Source: JBBSBL01 sp963735885 (lineage in GTDB: Bacteria > Actinomycetota > Thermoleophilia > Solirubrobacterales > Solirubrobacteraceae). From it: a stretch of 64,000 nt of DNA. The stretch lies in assembly GCA_963735885.1 (NCBI GenBank), contig CAVTMP010000008.1, positions 124,001-188,000 of the forward strand, written 5' to 3'. The position numbers and the translations under genes were made by a program. The notes beneath the pieces are model-generated. The model had not been told where the DNA came from, did no database searches, and was given only the letters and a program-made list of their open reading frames with translations. Below, piece by piece: positions 25,393 through 34,036 of the stretch (within the stretch, counting starts at the first letter, position 1; each line of letters opens with the position of its first letter).

Positions 25393-25595
25393 GGCTAAAT
25401 GGTCGCCTCGCGGCTTGGCCGCCCTCGTGGCCCAACGATCGGGGCGTGGGGTGAGGCTGTCCTGCGGTATGTGCCAGCACCTCGGCCGTGTTGGCGCGGA
25501 TTGACTGTCGCGCGGACTGTCGCGCAGCTACTCGTTGGGCTCTCGCGCGAGACTAGTCCCGGGCGACAGTCGGCATCGGCGGCTGACGCGGTGCC

Positions 25596-25874
25596 TCAGC
25601 CGCCGGACGCGTGCCGGCTACCGCGGATGTGGACGCTCGCGCGCGCGAGGCCGGGCGCGCGCCGGGCGACGGCTCGCGCGACGCGATCGCCGAGGTCGGG
25701 GCGCACGGGGGCGAGCTCGGCCGTGGCCGGCTCGCCGGTCGGCTCCGTGGCGTCCCGGACGGCGAACCGCGCCCACTCTCCGGGGGCGCCCTTCAGTGCA
25801 TGCGTCCCGCGGGGCGCGAACGCGATCCCGGACCCGATGACGAGGTCCTTGACGGTGCTCGAGACGATATGTCG
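25596..25874 (-). pseudogene. C-terminal remnant of a class III adenylate/guanylate cyclase
   Basis: On the minus strand the frame IVSSTVKDLVIGSGIAFAPR, then HALKGAPGEWARFAV, matches the end of bacterial class III cyclase domains (VSxTVxDLVxGSGxxFxxRG and LKGVPGxWxLF). Codon bias is strong until the stop at 25596. The catalytic part is absent: homology ends near 25874, where the sequence turns into the upstream region of the next gene. It is a 5'-truncated gene at the edge of the island. 25393-25595 shows no gene. Confidence 0.6.
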
Positions 25875-25959
25875 TTGGGGGTCGGGTTTATCCTAAGCTG
25901 CGGAAAGAGCGCGGCTGGTCGGTAGGACAGGCCCGCCTGCAGGAGGAGAGAGGGAGAAC

Positions 25960-27627
25960 ATGCTGCCGAAGACGTTGCAGCCGCGGAGCGCCCGCGGGTG
26001 CGAGCGCAAAGTGGGGCGGGTTCGGATGAGGAGTCTGCTGGCGGGTGCTGGAGCGATAGCCATTTGGCTTGCCTGTGCGCCTGCAGCCAGCGCCGCGTCC
26101 TGCCCGCAGGTTGTCGATCCCGCTCACTTCGCAAGCGAAGCGCAGTTGTACAAGCTGACCGCGAAGTTCAACAGCTTCGGTCCGCGCGTGCTGGGCAGCT
26201 CGGCCCACAACAAGGCGATCGATTGGCTTGAGGACAGGGCCCGCGGGATTGGACTCAGGGTCCACTCGGAACCGTTCCGGCCCTACGCCTGGCTGCCTCG
26301 CACGCGTTTCCTGCACCGACCCGGTCTCGACATCGGCGCCGCGGGCGGGCTCAGCGTCACCCGACCCGATGGGTCGAGGGTGAACGTTCCCGACGCGGGA
26401 GCCGTTCACTGGTCCGAGCCGACCTCAAGGAAGGGCGGGGCCAAGGGCAAGCTCGTCTACCTTCCGGCCGATCAGCCGATCACCGCTGAGAGCTCTGCCG
26501 GCAAGGTTGTCATCCGCGACTTCCAGATCGGTTCGCTTCCCTTCGGCGCTGTAGGTCCGCTCCTCGGGCTCTACTTGACGCCCGACCTCGAGGGCTACAC
26601 CGACTACAACCGGCCCTACCTCAGCCCGAATGCCCACACCGACCTGATGGACGCGAGCCTGGCCGGGGCGGCGGGGGTCATCTATACCTTCGACGTTCCG
26701 GGCAAGCAGGTTCGCGGTTACTACGACCCGCACGTGGGGACGCTCTACAGGGTGCCGGCGGTCTTCGTCGGCAGCGCCCAGGCCACCCGGCTCAAGGCTC
26801 TCGCGGCACAGGGCAGCTCTGCCCGCGTGACGGTCCGTGCCAAGGTCGCTCGCAAGAAGACCCGGAACCTGATCGCCACGCTTCCGGGGCAGAGCTCGGA
26901 GAAGATCGTCCTCGTGGCCAACACCGACGGTAACTCGTGGGTCCAGGAAGACGGCGTCATCGGCATGCTGGCGTTCGCTCGCTACTACGCCAACCTGCCG
27001 AAGGCCTGCCATCCGCGCACGCTGGAGTTGGTGTTCTCAAGCGCTCACGACGGGTTCCGCAACGACGGCCTACAGCATCACCTCCTGGACAAGAAGAAGA
27101 CTGCGTTTGGGTTTGCGATCGAGCACCTCGGTACCCGCGAGATCCTGCCGACCGGCGACGGCGCCAACCGGCATCTGGAGTTCACTGGCATCGCCGACCC
27201 GGCTCTGTTTGGCGCCGGCGACAGCGATGCGCTGCGCCAGACGGCCGTCGCGGCGACCAAGCGCCGACACCTCCCCCGGACCGCGGTTCTCAAGGGCCTC
27301 GGGGTTCCGAACCCGAACCAAGCGCCACCGATCTGCTCGATGGGCGGCCTCGGCAACTTCTTCCACCCGAACCTGGTCCCGACGCTGGCGATGATTTCGG
27401 GGCCGTGGTCTCTCTATGACCCGGTGTTCGGACGAAAGGCGATCGATTTCGGCCAGATGCGCTCTCAGGTGCTTGCCGCCGGCGATTCCATCCTCGCTCT
27501 CGACGGCCTCCCCCGCGCGCAGATCGCCGGCGACTACCCCGCGTTGCAGGCGGAGCTGGACGCGGGGACGAAGACTGCCTGCCCGACCGAAACGTTCCCT
27601 CAGTTCGCGCCTGGTCCCGGCCAGTGA
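25960..27627 (+). CDS. Secreted M28-peptidase-like protein with altered metal ligands
   Basis: This is a 555-residue protein from ATG 25960, preceded by a strong GGAGGAGAGAGGG ribosome site. ATG 26026 is an alternative that would give a shorter signal peptide. The export signal ends near ASAASC. N-terminal PRVLGSSAHNKAIDWLEDR is the usual lead-in of M28 exopeptidases, residues about 130-290 look like a PA domain, and NLIATLPGQSSEKIVLVANT begins the catalytic fold. The standard AHxD is ANTD, the EE pair lies in SSAHDGF, and the next Asp region is IEHLGTRE, so several zinc ligands are replaced. Codon bias is weaker than in neighbours. It may be an inactive or differently charged hydrolase. Confidence 0.65.
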   Translation: MLPKTLQPRSARGCERKVGRVRMRSLLAGAGAIAIWLACAPAASAASCPQVVDPAHFASEAQLYKLTAKFNSFGPRVLGSSAHNKAIDWLEDRARGIGLRVHSEPFRPYAWLPRTRFLHRPGLDIGAAGGLSVTRPDGSRVNVPDAGAVHWSEPTSRKGGAKGKLVYLPADQPITAESSAGKVVIRDFQIGSLPFGAVGPLLGLYLTPDLEGYTDYNRPYLSPNAHTDLMDASLAGAAGVIYTFDVPGKQVRGYYDPHVGTLYRVPAVFVGSAQATRLKALAAQGSSARVTVRAKVARKKTRNLIATLPGQSSEKIVLVANTDGNSWVQEDGVIGMLAFARYYANLPKACHPRTLELVFSSAHDGFRNDGLQHHLLDKKKTAFGFAIEHLGTREILPTGDGANRHLEFTGIADPALFGAGDSDALRQTAVAATKRRHLPRTAVLKGLGVPNPNQAPPICSMGGLGNFFHPNLVPTLAMISGPWSLYDPVFGRKAIDFGQMRSQVLAAGDSILALDGLPRAQIAGDYPALQAELDAGTKTACPTETFPQFAPGPGQ

Positions 27628-27640
27628 ACGTGCCTTGTTG

Positions 27641-28717
27641 ATGAGGGCACGACGCCTCACGGTCGCGGTCGCGGGCGTGTTGGTGGTCGGCCTGCTGTCG
27701 GCGCTCGTCAGCGCCGTCGGCGGGGCCGACCGCGCGGCGGGGGGGATCGTCGTCAAGCAACCGCCACAACCGAAGTCCGGCCCGGGTGGTAGCAACTACA
27801 CCCACGGGTTCCGCGTCCATGCCGGTGGTAGCGGCAGCGACGCGTGGTACGTCTTCGAGCCGACAAGACCGCGCCCGAAGAAGGCGCCTGTCGCAGTCAT
27901 GATGCACGGCTACGGCGAGTACTCCGGCTACGCCACGATGTCCGCCCTTATCCGACACACGGTTCGCAAGGGCAGCATCGCCATCTACCCCCGCTGGCAG
28001 ACTGCCATCGCGACCCCGTGTCCGGGGCCCTACTTGATCCAGCCGTGCATCGACTCGGCGGTCAACGGCATCAAGGGCGCGCTCGCGTACCTGCGGGAGG
28101 ACCCGTCCCGAGTGCAGCCGCAGCTCGGGAAGGCGAGCTATTTCGGCTTCTCCTTCGGCGGCATCATCACGGCGAACATGGCCAACCGCTACCGCGGGCT
28201 CGGTTTGCCGAAACCACGGGCGATCTTCCTCGACGACCCGCATGACGGCGCGCTCACGGGGTTCGGCGAGCCGGCGCTCGACGACTCGCTTGCTGGCATC
28301 CCGTCCTCGACGCTCGTGGAATGCCACGCAGGCGCCGAAGGCGTCTTCAGCGAGGCCAGCCAGGGCGGAGTGGAGGGCAGCTGCAATGCCGTCTTCCCGA
28401 AGCTGACCTCCGTCCCGCCAAAGAACAAGAACATTGTGCTCACCCACACCGACGACCACGGCACCCCAGCATTAGCCGCCATCCACGGCGTATGCGCCAC
28501 CAGCTCACAGCCGGGCTTCAGCTACGGCCCCCCCAACGCCTACGACTGGAAGTTCTGCTGGAAGGTCTGGGACGCGCTGCGTAGCTGCGCGATCTCGGAC
28601 ACTGACTGTCGCTACGCGCTCGGCAATACCCGCGAACATCGCTCCCTCGGGCGGTGGAGCGACGGCGTTCCGGTGAAGCCGCTCAAGATCAGGGACGCGG
28701 CTCCCATCCGGCCGTAG
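27641..28717 (+). CDS. Secreted alpha/beta hydrolase
   Basis: This is a 358-residue protein from ATG 27641, 13 nt after the previous stop, so the two are probably co-transcribed. A signal anchor or peptide covers residues 5-30. The oxyanion region is VAVMMHGYGEYSGYA, the nucleophile elbow is YFGFSFGGIITA with a Ser nucleophile, and acid and base probably lie in the FLDDPHDG and HTDDHGTPA segments. Several cysteines (PCPG, QPCIDS, VCATS, FCWKV, SCAISDTDC) suggest disulfides. It resembles exported esterases, and the substrate is unknown. As with its partner, its codon bias is weaker than in the flanking genes. Confidence 0.72.
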   Translation: MRARRLTVAVAGVLVVGLLSALVSAVGGADRAAGGIVVKQPPQPKSGPGGSNYTHGFRVHAGGSGSDAWYVFEPTRPRPKKAPVAVMMHGYGEYSGYATMSALIRHTVRKGSIAIYPRWQTAIATPCPGPYLIQPCIDSAVNGIKGALAYLREDPSRVQPQLGKASYFGFSFGGIITANMANRYRGLGLPKPRAIFLDDPHDGALTGFGEPALDDSLAGIPSSTLVECHAGAEGVFSEASQGGVEGSCNAVFPKLTSVPPKNKNIVLTHTDDHGTPALAAIHGVCATSSQPGFSYGPPNAYDWKFCWKVWDALRSCAISDTDCRYALGNTREHRSLGRWSDGVPVKPLKIRDAAPIRP

Positions 28718-28764
28718 TCGGCCCTTCGAAAGGCGCCCCCTCGACCTGACCTCACCGCCACACA

Positions 28765-28970
28765 GTGCCTATCACCGGCGCCGCACGCGGCCTTGGAGCC
28801 GAAACCGCCAGGCAGGCGCATGCGACGGGCGCCGAAGTCGCCTTGGTTGGTCGCCGCCTGGGCCCGCTGGAGGATTTGGTGGCGCAGTTGGGCGAGCGCG
28901 CCGCGGGTTCCAGGCAGATGTCTTCTCGAACTTGGAGCTGCGTCCGACCCACACCTATACCATCGCGTGA
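28765..28970 (+). pseudogene. Short-chain dehydrogenase remnant (N-terminal piece joined to a short tail)
   Basis: From GTG 28765 the frame reads PITGAARGLGAETARQAH, then EVALVGRRLGPLEDLVAQLG, the Rossmann N-terminus of an SDR with its TGxxxGxG motif. The frame then loses sense after about 50 codons. Another frame ends ADVFSNLELRPTHTYTIA at TGA 28968-28970, which could be the original C-terminus. The catalytic YxxxK region is missing. This looks like a gene with a large internal deletion. The TGA overlaps the ATG of the GDPD gene. Confidence 0.55.
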
Positions 28971-29962
28971 TGCCCCGCCACCTCTCGCTCCCGATTGCGG
29001 TCGCGGCGTTGCTCGCCGCCGCCGTCCTGCCCGCATCCGCGACGGCCCGCAACTGGCGCGCCACGCCGCCGCTGAACATCGCCCATCAGGGCGGCGAGGA
29101 CGAGTTCCCCTCGAACACGATGTACGCGTTCAAGCGGGCTGTCCGGGCCGGCGCGAACATGCTCGAGCTCGACATCGGGGTGACGCGCGACAACCGGGTG
29201 ATCGTCATGCACGACACCACCGTGGACAGCAAGACCAACGGCCGCGGCGAGGTGCGCTCGTTCACCCTCCGGCAGATCCGCAGGCTCGACGGCGCCTACT
29301 GGTTCTCGCCCCGGGCGCCGCACTACGACCGCACACGCCCCGCCCGCAGCTACCCGTTCCGCGGCATCGCCACCGGCAAGCGCACGCCCCCGAGGGGCTA
29401 TCGGGCATCCGACTTCCGCGTCCCGACGCTCGAGGAGGTCATGAAGGCGTTCCCGCGGACGCCGATCAACATCGAGATCAAGGGCCGGACGAAGCGGGAG
29501 GATCTCGCCGAGTACCTGTACAACGCGCGCGTGCTGGCCCGGCTGCTGAAGAGCAGCCCGCGTCGCGACCTGATCGTGGTCTCCTTCAAGCAGGAGGCCG
29601 TCGACCTCTTCCACCGGCTCGCGCCGAAGATCCCCCTGGCGCCCGGGATCACCGGTTCCGCCGACTTCCTGCTCGAGAAGGTCCGCCCCACGCGCGGCTC
29701 GGTCGTCTTCCAACTTCCGGTGACCTACGACTACCCGGGACTCGGCCTCGTGACGGTGGCCAGCGCCCCGTTCATCGACGCCGCGCACGCGGCCGGCTAC
29801 GCCTGGCACGTCTGGTTCGGCGACCGCGACCCGGATGCGCCGCCGACGTGGAAGAAGCTCGTCGGCCTGTGCGTAGACGGCATCATGTCCGCGCGGCCCG
29901 TCGCGCTCCAGCGGTTCCTGAAGGCCAACCGATCGCCGGCGGCCTGCCGCCGCCGACGCTGA
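28970..29962 (+). CDS. Secreted glycerophosphodiester phosphodiesterase
   Basis: This is a 330-residue protein with a signal peptide (hydrophobic 5-20, cleavage near SATA). Family motifs are in order: NIAHQGGEDEFPSNTMYAF (HRGG and EN-T variants), MLELDIGVTRDNRVIVMHD with the metal-binding ELD and catalytic MHD, TLEEVMKAFP, INIEIKG and VVSFKQEAVD. The family splits glycerophosphodiesters into glycerol 3-phosphate and an alcohol, often for phosphate scavenging outside the cell. Its codon bias is like the core genome, so it may predate the island. The start overlaps the SDR remnant's stop. Confidence 0.9.
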   Translation: MPRHLSLPIAVAALLAAAVLPASATARNWRATPPLNIAHQGGEDEFPSNTMYAFKRAVRAGANMLELDIGVTRDNRVIVMHDTTVDSKTNGRGEVRSFTLRQIRRLDGAYWFSPRAPHYDRTRPARSYPFRGIATGKRTPPRGYRASDFRVPTLEEVMKAFPRTPINIEIKGRTKREDLAEYLYNARVLARLLKSSPRRDLIVVSFKQEAVDLFHRLAPKIPLAPGITGSADFLLEKVRPTRGSVVFQLPVTYDYPGLGLVTVASAPFIDAAHAAGYAWHVWFGDRDPDAPPTWKKLVGLCVDGIMSARPVALQRFLKANRSPAACRRRR

Positions 29963-30015
29963 GACTCGGCGCGCCGTCGCCTCCGGCGGGAGCCAGATCC
30001 CGGGGGCGCCGGGAA

Positions 30016-30104
30016 GGGTTCGAAGCCCTCCCCCTCCGCTCGCTCTGCTGGCCGCTGCGCAAACGGTGCGCAGGTCGGCTCACGCGCAACTCCCCGGCAA
30101 GTCT
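30016..30104 (+). repeat. Right copy of the tRNA-Ser 3'-end repeat (attR-like)
   Basis: This segment starts at GGGTTCGAAG, continues with CCCCCTCCGC, and extends about 60 bp past the tRNA-like end in parallel with 25308-25392. The 5' two thirds of the tRNA are absent, so it is a fragment and not a second tRNA gene. Mismatches and small gaps show the duplication is not recent. The rest of 29963-30166 holds nothing recognisable. Confidence 0.55.
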
Positions 30105-30166
30105 CGATGGACTTCCCCCGGTCTAGGCCAGGATCCCGCGGGCGTCGTTTCCGCTCCCCGATTGGC

Positions 30167-31021
30167 TCAGGCGTCCGCAGGCGCGGGGGTGGACGTCGGC
30201 CCCGCCTCGAACTCGTCGAGTGCTTTGACCGTCAGCGTCCGACCCAGCTCGATCATCGTCTCGGCACGGTGGAAGTCGAGCGTGCCGCACGCGTCCCGCG
30301 GGACCTCGACGAGGACGTCCGGCGGAAAGCTCGCAAGGCGAACGCGGCCGATGACGTCCTGCATCGCCTGCAGGGCGTAGGTCATGACGTCGAACTTGCC
30401 GAGGCCCGTGGGCAGCACGTCCGGGCCCTCCGCCTCGTCCACGGCGACGGGCCCCGACGCCTGCCGCCCGCCATCGAGCGCAACCGCGACGGTGAGATCG
30501 TCCGGCACCGCGGCGGTCGGCGCGACGGGCAGTGGCTCGAGCAGCCCGCCGTCGGCGAGCAGCCGGCCGTCGACCATGACCGGGGTGAAGATGCCGGGCA
30601 TCGCGATCGATGCCCTGATCGCCACATCCAGCGGCCCGCGCTGGAACCACACCTCGCGGCGCGCGAGCAGGTCGGTCGCCACGGCCGTGAACGGCAGCGC
30701 GAGATCCTCGATGCGCCGCTCGCCGACCAGCTCGCGGACGCGGTCGACGACCCGCCGTGCCCGCACCACGCCGGGTTCGGTGGGCGACGCGACGTCGACG
30801 AGGCGAGCGACGTCGCGCTGGTGGAGGCCCAGGGCCCACTTCGCGAACCCGTCGAGCTCGCCGGCGGCGAATATCCCGCCCACCAGCGCGCCCATCGAGC
30901 AGCCCGCGACGGCGACGACCTCGTAACCGCGCTCCGCCAGGACCGCGATCGCGCCGATATGCGCGTATCCGCGCGCGCCTCCGGCACCAAGAACGATCGA
31001 CACACGGCGGCCAGACGCCAT
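30167..31021 (-). CDS. Patatin-like phospholipase (RssA/NTE family)
   Basis: This is a 284-residue protein from ATG 31021. An in-frame extension upstream exists, but the homologous part begins SIVLGAGGARGYAHIG. The glycine-rich oxyanion motif is GAGGARG (residues 12-18), the catalytic Ser is in GCSMG (40-44), and the catalytic Asp is in LLADGGLLEPLP. Patatin enzymes use a Ser-Asp dyad to release fatty acids from phospholipids. It is in the same direction as the downstream-numbered TetR gene, 93 bp apart. Confidence 0.9.
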   Translation of the reverse strand: MASGRRVSIVLGAGGARGYAHIGAIAVLAERGYEVVAVAGCSMGALVGGIFAAGELDGFAKWALGLHQRDVARLVDVASPTEPGVVRARRVVDRVRELVGERRIEDLALPFTAVATDLLARREVWFQRGPLDVAIRASIAMPGIFTPVMVDGRLLADGGLLEPLPVAPTAAVPDDLTVAVALDGGRQASGPVAVDEAEGPDVLPTGLGKFDVMTYALQAMQDVIGRVRLASFPPDVLVEVPRDACGTLDFHRAETMIELGRTLTVKALDEFEAGPTSTPAPADA

Positions 31022-31114
31022 CGACCGCGACTCTAGACACCATGGCTCCCGTCCTCGCCGGCCTCGGCCTGGAGTCGGGCCCTCAGGGCGCAGCGTCACG
31101 GGACACGACGCGCG

Positions 31115-31747
31115 TCAGCCTCCCGGGAGCGGGCGGGCGGCGATCCTCGCGGCTTCGTCGGGCGGGAGCCCGAACATCCGCAGGACGCCGGCCGCGTGCG
31201 CCGAGTCGGCGTCCTGCCCGGCGCCGCCTTCGAGGATCAGGACCATGATCCCCAGGAGCGCGCCGCCGCTCGCGTGGAGCGCGACCGCCGGGTCGTCGAC
31301 GCGGAATCGCCCGGCGGCGAGGCCGTCGCGCAGGTCGGCGCCCGCGTCGTCCCCCAGAACGGCGGCCACGACCGTGAGAGGCAGCGGCAGGCGCACGATC
31401 AGCCAGCCCCACTCGGGGTCCTCGCGTACGGCCGCGAGCAGGTGCCGGTGGGCGACCGCCACGCGCTCGGCGGGGTCGGTCACCGCCGCGCGGCGCTCCT
31501 CCAGCAGCCGGAGCTGGTCGGTGAGCGCGTCCTCGAAGACCGCCGCCAGGATCTCGTCCTTCGTCGAGAAGTGGTTGTAGAAGGACCCGTGGGCCGTGTC
31601 GGCGTGCTCGGCGATCTCGGCGATCGTCGTCGCGTCGACCCCCTGGGCGGCGAACAGCTCGCGCGCGGCGCCGACCAGCTTCGCCCGCGTGCGGGCGCGA
31701 CGCCGGGCGTGGCGGTCGGGAGTGGAGGTCGCCGTGGCCCGGGCCAT
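31115..31747 (-). CDS. TetR-family transcriptional regulator (next to monooxygenase 1)
   Basis: This is a 210-residue protein. The helix-turn-helix region reads ELFAAQGVDATTIAEIAEHA, then DTAHGSFYNHFSTKDEILAAV, which is standard TetR. The ligand-binding part contains AHRHLLAAVREDPEWGWL and an AAGVLRMFGLPPDEAARIA tail. It is a paralogue of the TetR at 37405-38118; both share the HRHLLAAVREDPxWGWL block. Divergent orientation from an FAD monooxygenase across an 85-bp gap with two palindromes suggests it represses that gene and responds to an aromatic substrate. Confidence 0.93.
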   Translation of the reverse strand: MARATATSTPDRHARRRARTRAKLVGAARELFAAQGVDATTIAEIAEHADTAHGSFYNHFSTKDEILAAVFEDALTDQLRLLEERRAAVTDPAERVAVAHRHLLAAVREDPEWGWLIVRLPLPLTVVAAVLGDDAGADLRDGLAAGRFRVDDPAVALHASGGALLGIMVLILEGGAGQDADSAHAAGVLRMFGLPPDEAARIAARPLPGG

Positions 31748-31778
31748 GGGCGCAATGATGGACCACGACGCCTGATAA

Positions 31779-31825
31779 TGACAAGCTCGTCAGACTTGAC
31801 AGAACAGTCAGCTAGGCCCTACGGT
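31779..31825 (+). promoter_or_regulatory. Promoter and candidate TetR operator of monooxygenase 1
   Basis: TTGACA (31796-31801) and TACGGT (31820-31825) are separated by 18 bp and the ATG follows 7 nt later, so the message is probably leaderless. Two TGAC-N6-GTCA palindromes lie at 31779-31792 (TGACAAGCTCGTCA) and 31797-31810 (TGACAGAACAGTCA), with centres 18 bp apart, and the second overlaps the -35. This is the geometry expected for repression by the divergent TetR protein. Confidence 0.65.
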
Positions 31826-31832
31826 GCCGTCC

Positions 31833-33413
31833 ATGAGCGCCTCGGGTCAGGGCTCCTCGGACAACGTCGACGTCGCGATCGTGGGCTTCGGCCCGGTGGG
31901 CCAGGCCCTGGCGGTGGCACTCGGCGAGGCCGGTCACCGCGTCGCGTGCTTCGAGCGCTTCGGCGAGATCTACCGGCTGCCGCGCGCCGTCCATCTGGAC
32001 CACGAGGTCATGCGGCTGCTGGATCGGCTCGGCGTGGCCAAGGGGCTGGAGCCGGAGATGGTCTCGTTCGACGAGTACCGCTGGTTCGGGGCCGACGGGG
32101 AGGAGCTGATGACCCTGCGGCCCGCGAGCCCGGCGCTGTCCGGCTGGGATCCCGACTACCTCTTCTTCCAGCCGCTTCTGGAGGAGGCGCTCGACGCGCG
32201 CGCCCGCTCGTTCCCGGGTGTGACGGTCGAGCGCGGCTGGTCCGCCGAGGGGCTCGAGCAGGACGCGGGCGGCGCGACGCTCACGCTGCGGCGCGTCGAG
32301 GAGCCCGAGGAGGGCGTTGCGGCGCCCACCGGCGAGCTGCGCACGGTGCGCGCCCGCTGGGTGGTGGGCGCGGACGGAGCGAACTCGTTCGTCCGCGAGG
32401 CGCTCGGCATCCCTCGGCGCGACCTCGGCTTCCAGGAGCGATGGCTCGTGGTCGACGTCGCGCCCAGACGACGCCGACGCCCTCGACCTGCCCGACGCCT
32501 GTCAGTGGTGCGATCCGCGCCGGCCCACGACCCAGGTGCACAGCGGCGTCGGCCACCGCCGCTGGGAGTTCATGCTGCTCGACGGCGAGCGCGCCGAGGA
32601 CTTCGACGCGGCACGCTCGTGGGAGCTGCTCGCCCCGTGGATCACCCCCGACGACGCGACGCTCCTGCGCCACGCCGTCTACGAGTTCCGCTCGATGGTG
32701 GCCGAGCGCGTGCGCGACGGGCGCTGCCTGATCGTCGGCGACGCGGCGCACCTGACGCCCCCGTTCCTGGGCCAGGGCCTGTGCTCGGGGCTGCGCGACG
32801 CGGCGAACCTCGCGTGGAAGCTCGACCTCGTCCTGCGCGGCCTGGCCGCCGATGCGCTGCTCGACACGGTCACGGAGGAGCGCCAGCCGCAGAACGACTG
32901 GATCATCGGCTTCGCCGTGCAGCTCGGCAAGGTGCTCTGCGAGCTCGATCCCGAGGCGGCGGCCGAGCGCGACCGCACCGTCCGCGCCGCCGGGCCGCCG
33001 CCGGAGATCGGGCTGCCCCCGCTCGAGGGCGCGCTGCGCCGCGACGGGGATGCCCTGTCGGGACAGCTCGCCCTCCAGGGGCGGCTGGAGCTCGGCGGTC
33101 GTGAGGCCCGGCTCGACGACCACACCGGTCCGGGGTTCACGCTGATCGCGCGTGACGGCGCCGAGCTCGACGCGCTCGACCCCGGGCGCCGCGCCGTCCT
33201 CGACGCGCTGGGCGTCGCCGTCGTGCGCCTCGACGCGGCGCGCGACGCGGACGGGCGGACGACCGGCTGGCTGGACGAGCACGGCGCCCACGCGGTCCTC
33301 GTACGGCCCGACCTCTACGTGTTCGGCAGCGCGGCCTCCGCACGCCGGAGCTGCCCGCCCTCATCGACGACCTGCGCGAGCGGCTCGGCCTGTCGGCCGG
33401 CGGGGCCGCCTGA
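31833..33413 (+). CDS. FAD-dependent aromatic monooxygenase 1 (MhpA-like), two frameshifts
   Basis: The N-terminal FAD motif is VAIVGFGPVGQALAVALGEA, then AVHLDHEVMRLLDRLGV and VVGADGANSFVREALGIP. At about 32460 one extra base shifts the frame. It resumes as RPDDADALDLPDACQWCDP, then RRWEFMLLDGE and the second FAD motif CLIVGDAAHLTPPFLGQGL. A second indel near 33345 precedes ELPALIDDLRERLGL and the stop at 33411. With two corrections it is a protein of about 525 residues, like 3-(3-hydroxyphenyl)propionate hydroxylase, which adds a ring hydroxyl with NADH and oxygen. Codon bias stays normal on both sides, so the indels may be assembly errors. Confidence 0.82.
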
Positions 33414-33439
33414 ACCACCGACCCAGGAGTGCGTACTCG

Positions 33440-34030
33440 ATGTCCCAAGCTGTGATTCATCCGAAGTTCCACCACTTCAACCTGAAGACGACGCAGGTTG
33501 CAGGAGCTGATCGACTGGTACTCGCTCGTCGTCGGCGCCGAGGTGCTGTTCCAGGACGACGTCGGCGCGTGGCTGTCCAACGATGCGGCCAACCACCGCA
33601 TCGCGCTGCTCGCGTTCCCCGGGTTCGTCGACGACCCCGAGAAGGACACCCGCACCGGGCTGCACCACAGCGCGTTCGAGTACGACTCCTTCGAGGACCT
33701 CAACGCCAGCTACCTGCGGCTGCGCGAGGCCGGGATCGAGCCCGACCTCTGCCTCGACCACGGGATGACGCTCTCCTACTACTACAAGGACCCCGACGGC
33801 AACTTCGTCGAGCTGCAGGTCGACAACTTCGGTGACTGGGCCAAGTCCAGCCAGTACATGCGCACCAGCGAGGTCTTCCACCAGAACCCGATCGGCGTGT
33901 TCGTCGACCCCGCCCAGGTCGCCGACGCCGCCGCCGGCGGGCGAGTCGCTTCGAGCGCATCCACGAGCGCGCGATGGCCGGCGAGTTCGCGCCGCCCGCC
34001 CCGCCCGTCGACATCCCCACCGAAGGCTGA
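33440..34030 (+). CDS. VOC-family extradiol dioxygenase-like protein, copy 1 (frameshifted)
   Basis: From ATG 33440 (AGGAG ribosome site) it reads SQAVIHPKFHHFNLKTT. One extra A near 33495, judged against the second copy, shifts the frame. It continues LQELIDWYSLVVGAEVLFQ, then DDVGAWLSNDAANHRIALLA and RTGLHHSAFEYDSFEDLNA, ending DPDGNFVELQVDNFGDW. The metal ligands of vicinal-oxygen-chelate enzymes are seen as HHFNL, HHSAFEY and FVELQVD. Another indel near 33945 precedes the tail FERIHERAMAGEF. Its position between a ring hydroxylase and an FAH hydrolase suggests catechol-type ring cleavage. Confidence 0.82.
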
Positions 34031-34036
34031 CCCGGT
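33458..34036 (+). repeat. First copy of a 0.58-kb duplicated segment (VOC gene)
   Basis: 33458-34036 and 40002-40578 are nearly identical at the nucleotide level, from CATCCGAAGTTCC to the GACCCGGTG after the stop codon. Differences are scattered substitutions and a few single-base indels. The duplication covers the VOC gene only; the flanking monooxygenase and FAH genes differ between copies. Confidence 0.85.

Noticed and set aside
25248..25504. Short open frames over tRNA-Ser(CGA) such as one reading RGFESHPLRS
   Set aside because: They are translations of the tRNA gene and its flank, a well-known annotation artefact.
25331..30015. Integrase gene for the tRNA-Ser island
   Set aside because: No frame in the interval shows tyrosine or serine recombinase motifs. 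The element, if real, has lost it.
31824..31832. GTG 31824 as start of monooxygenase 1
   Set aside because: It lies inside the TACGGT promoter hexamer region; ATG 31833 is 7 nt downstream of the hexamer and matches the family N-terminus.
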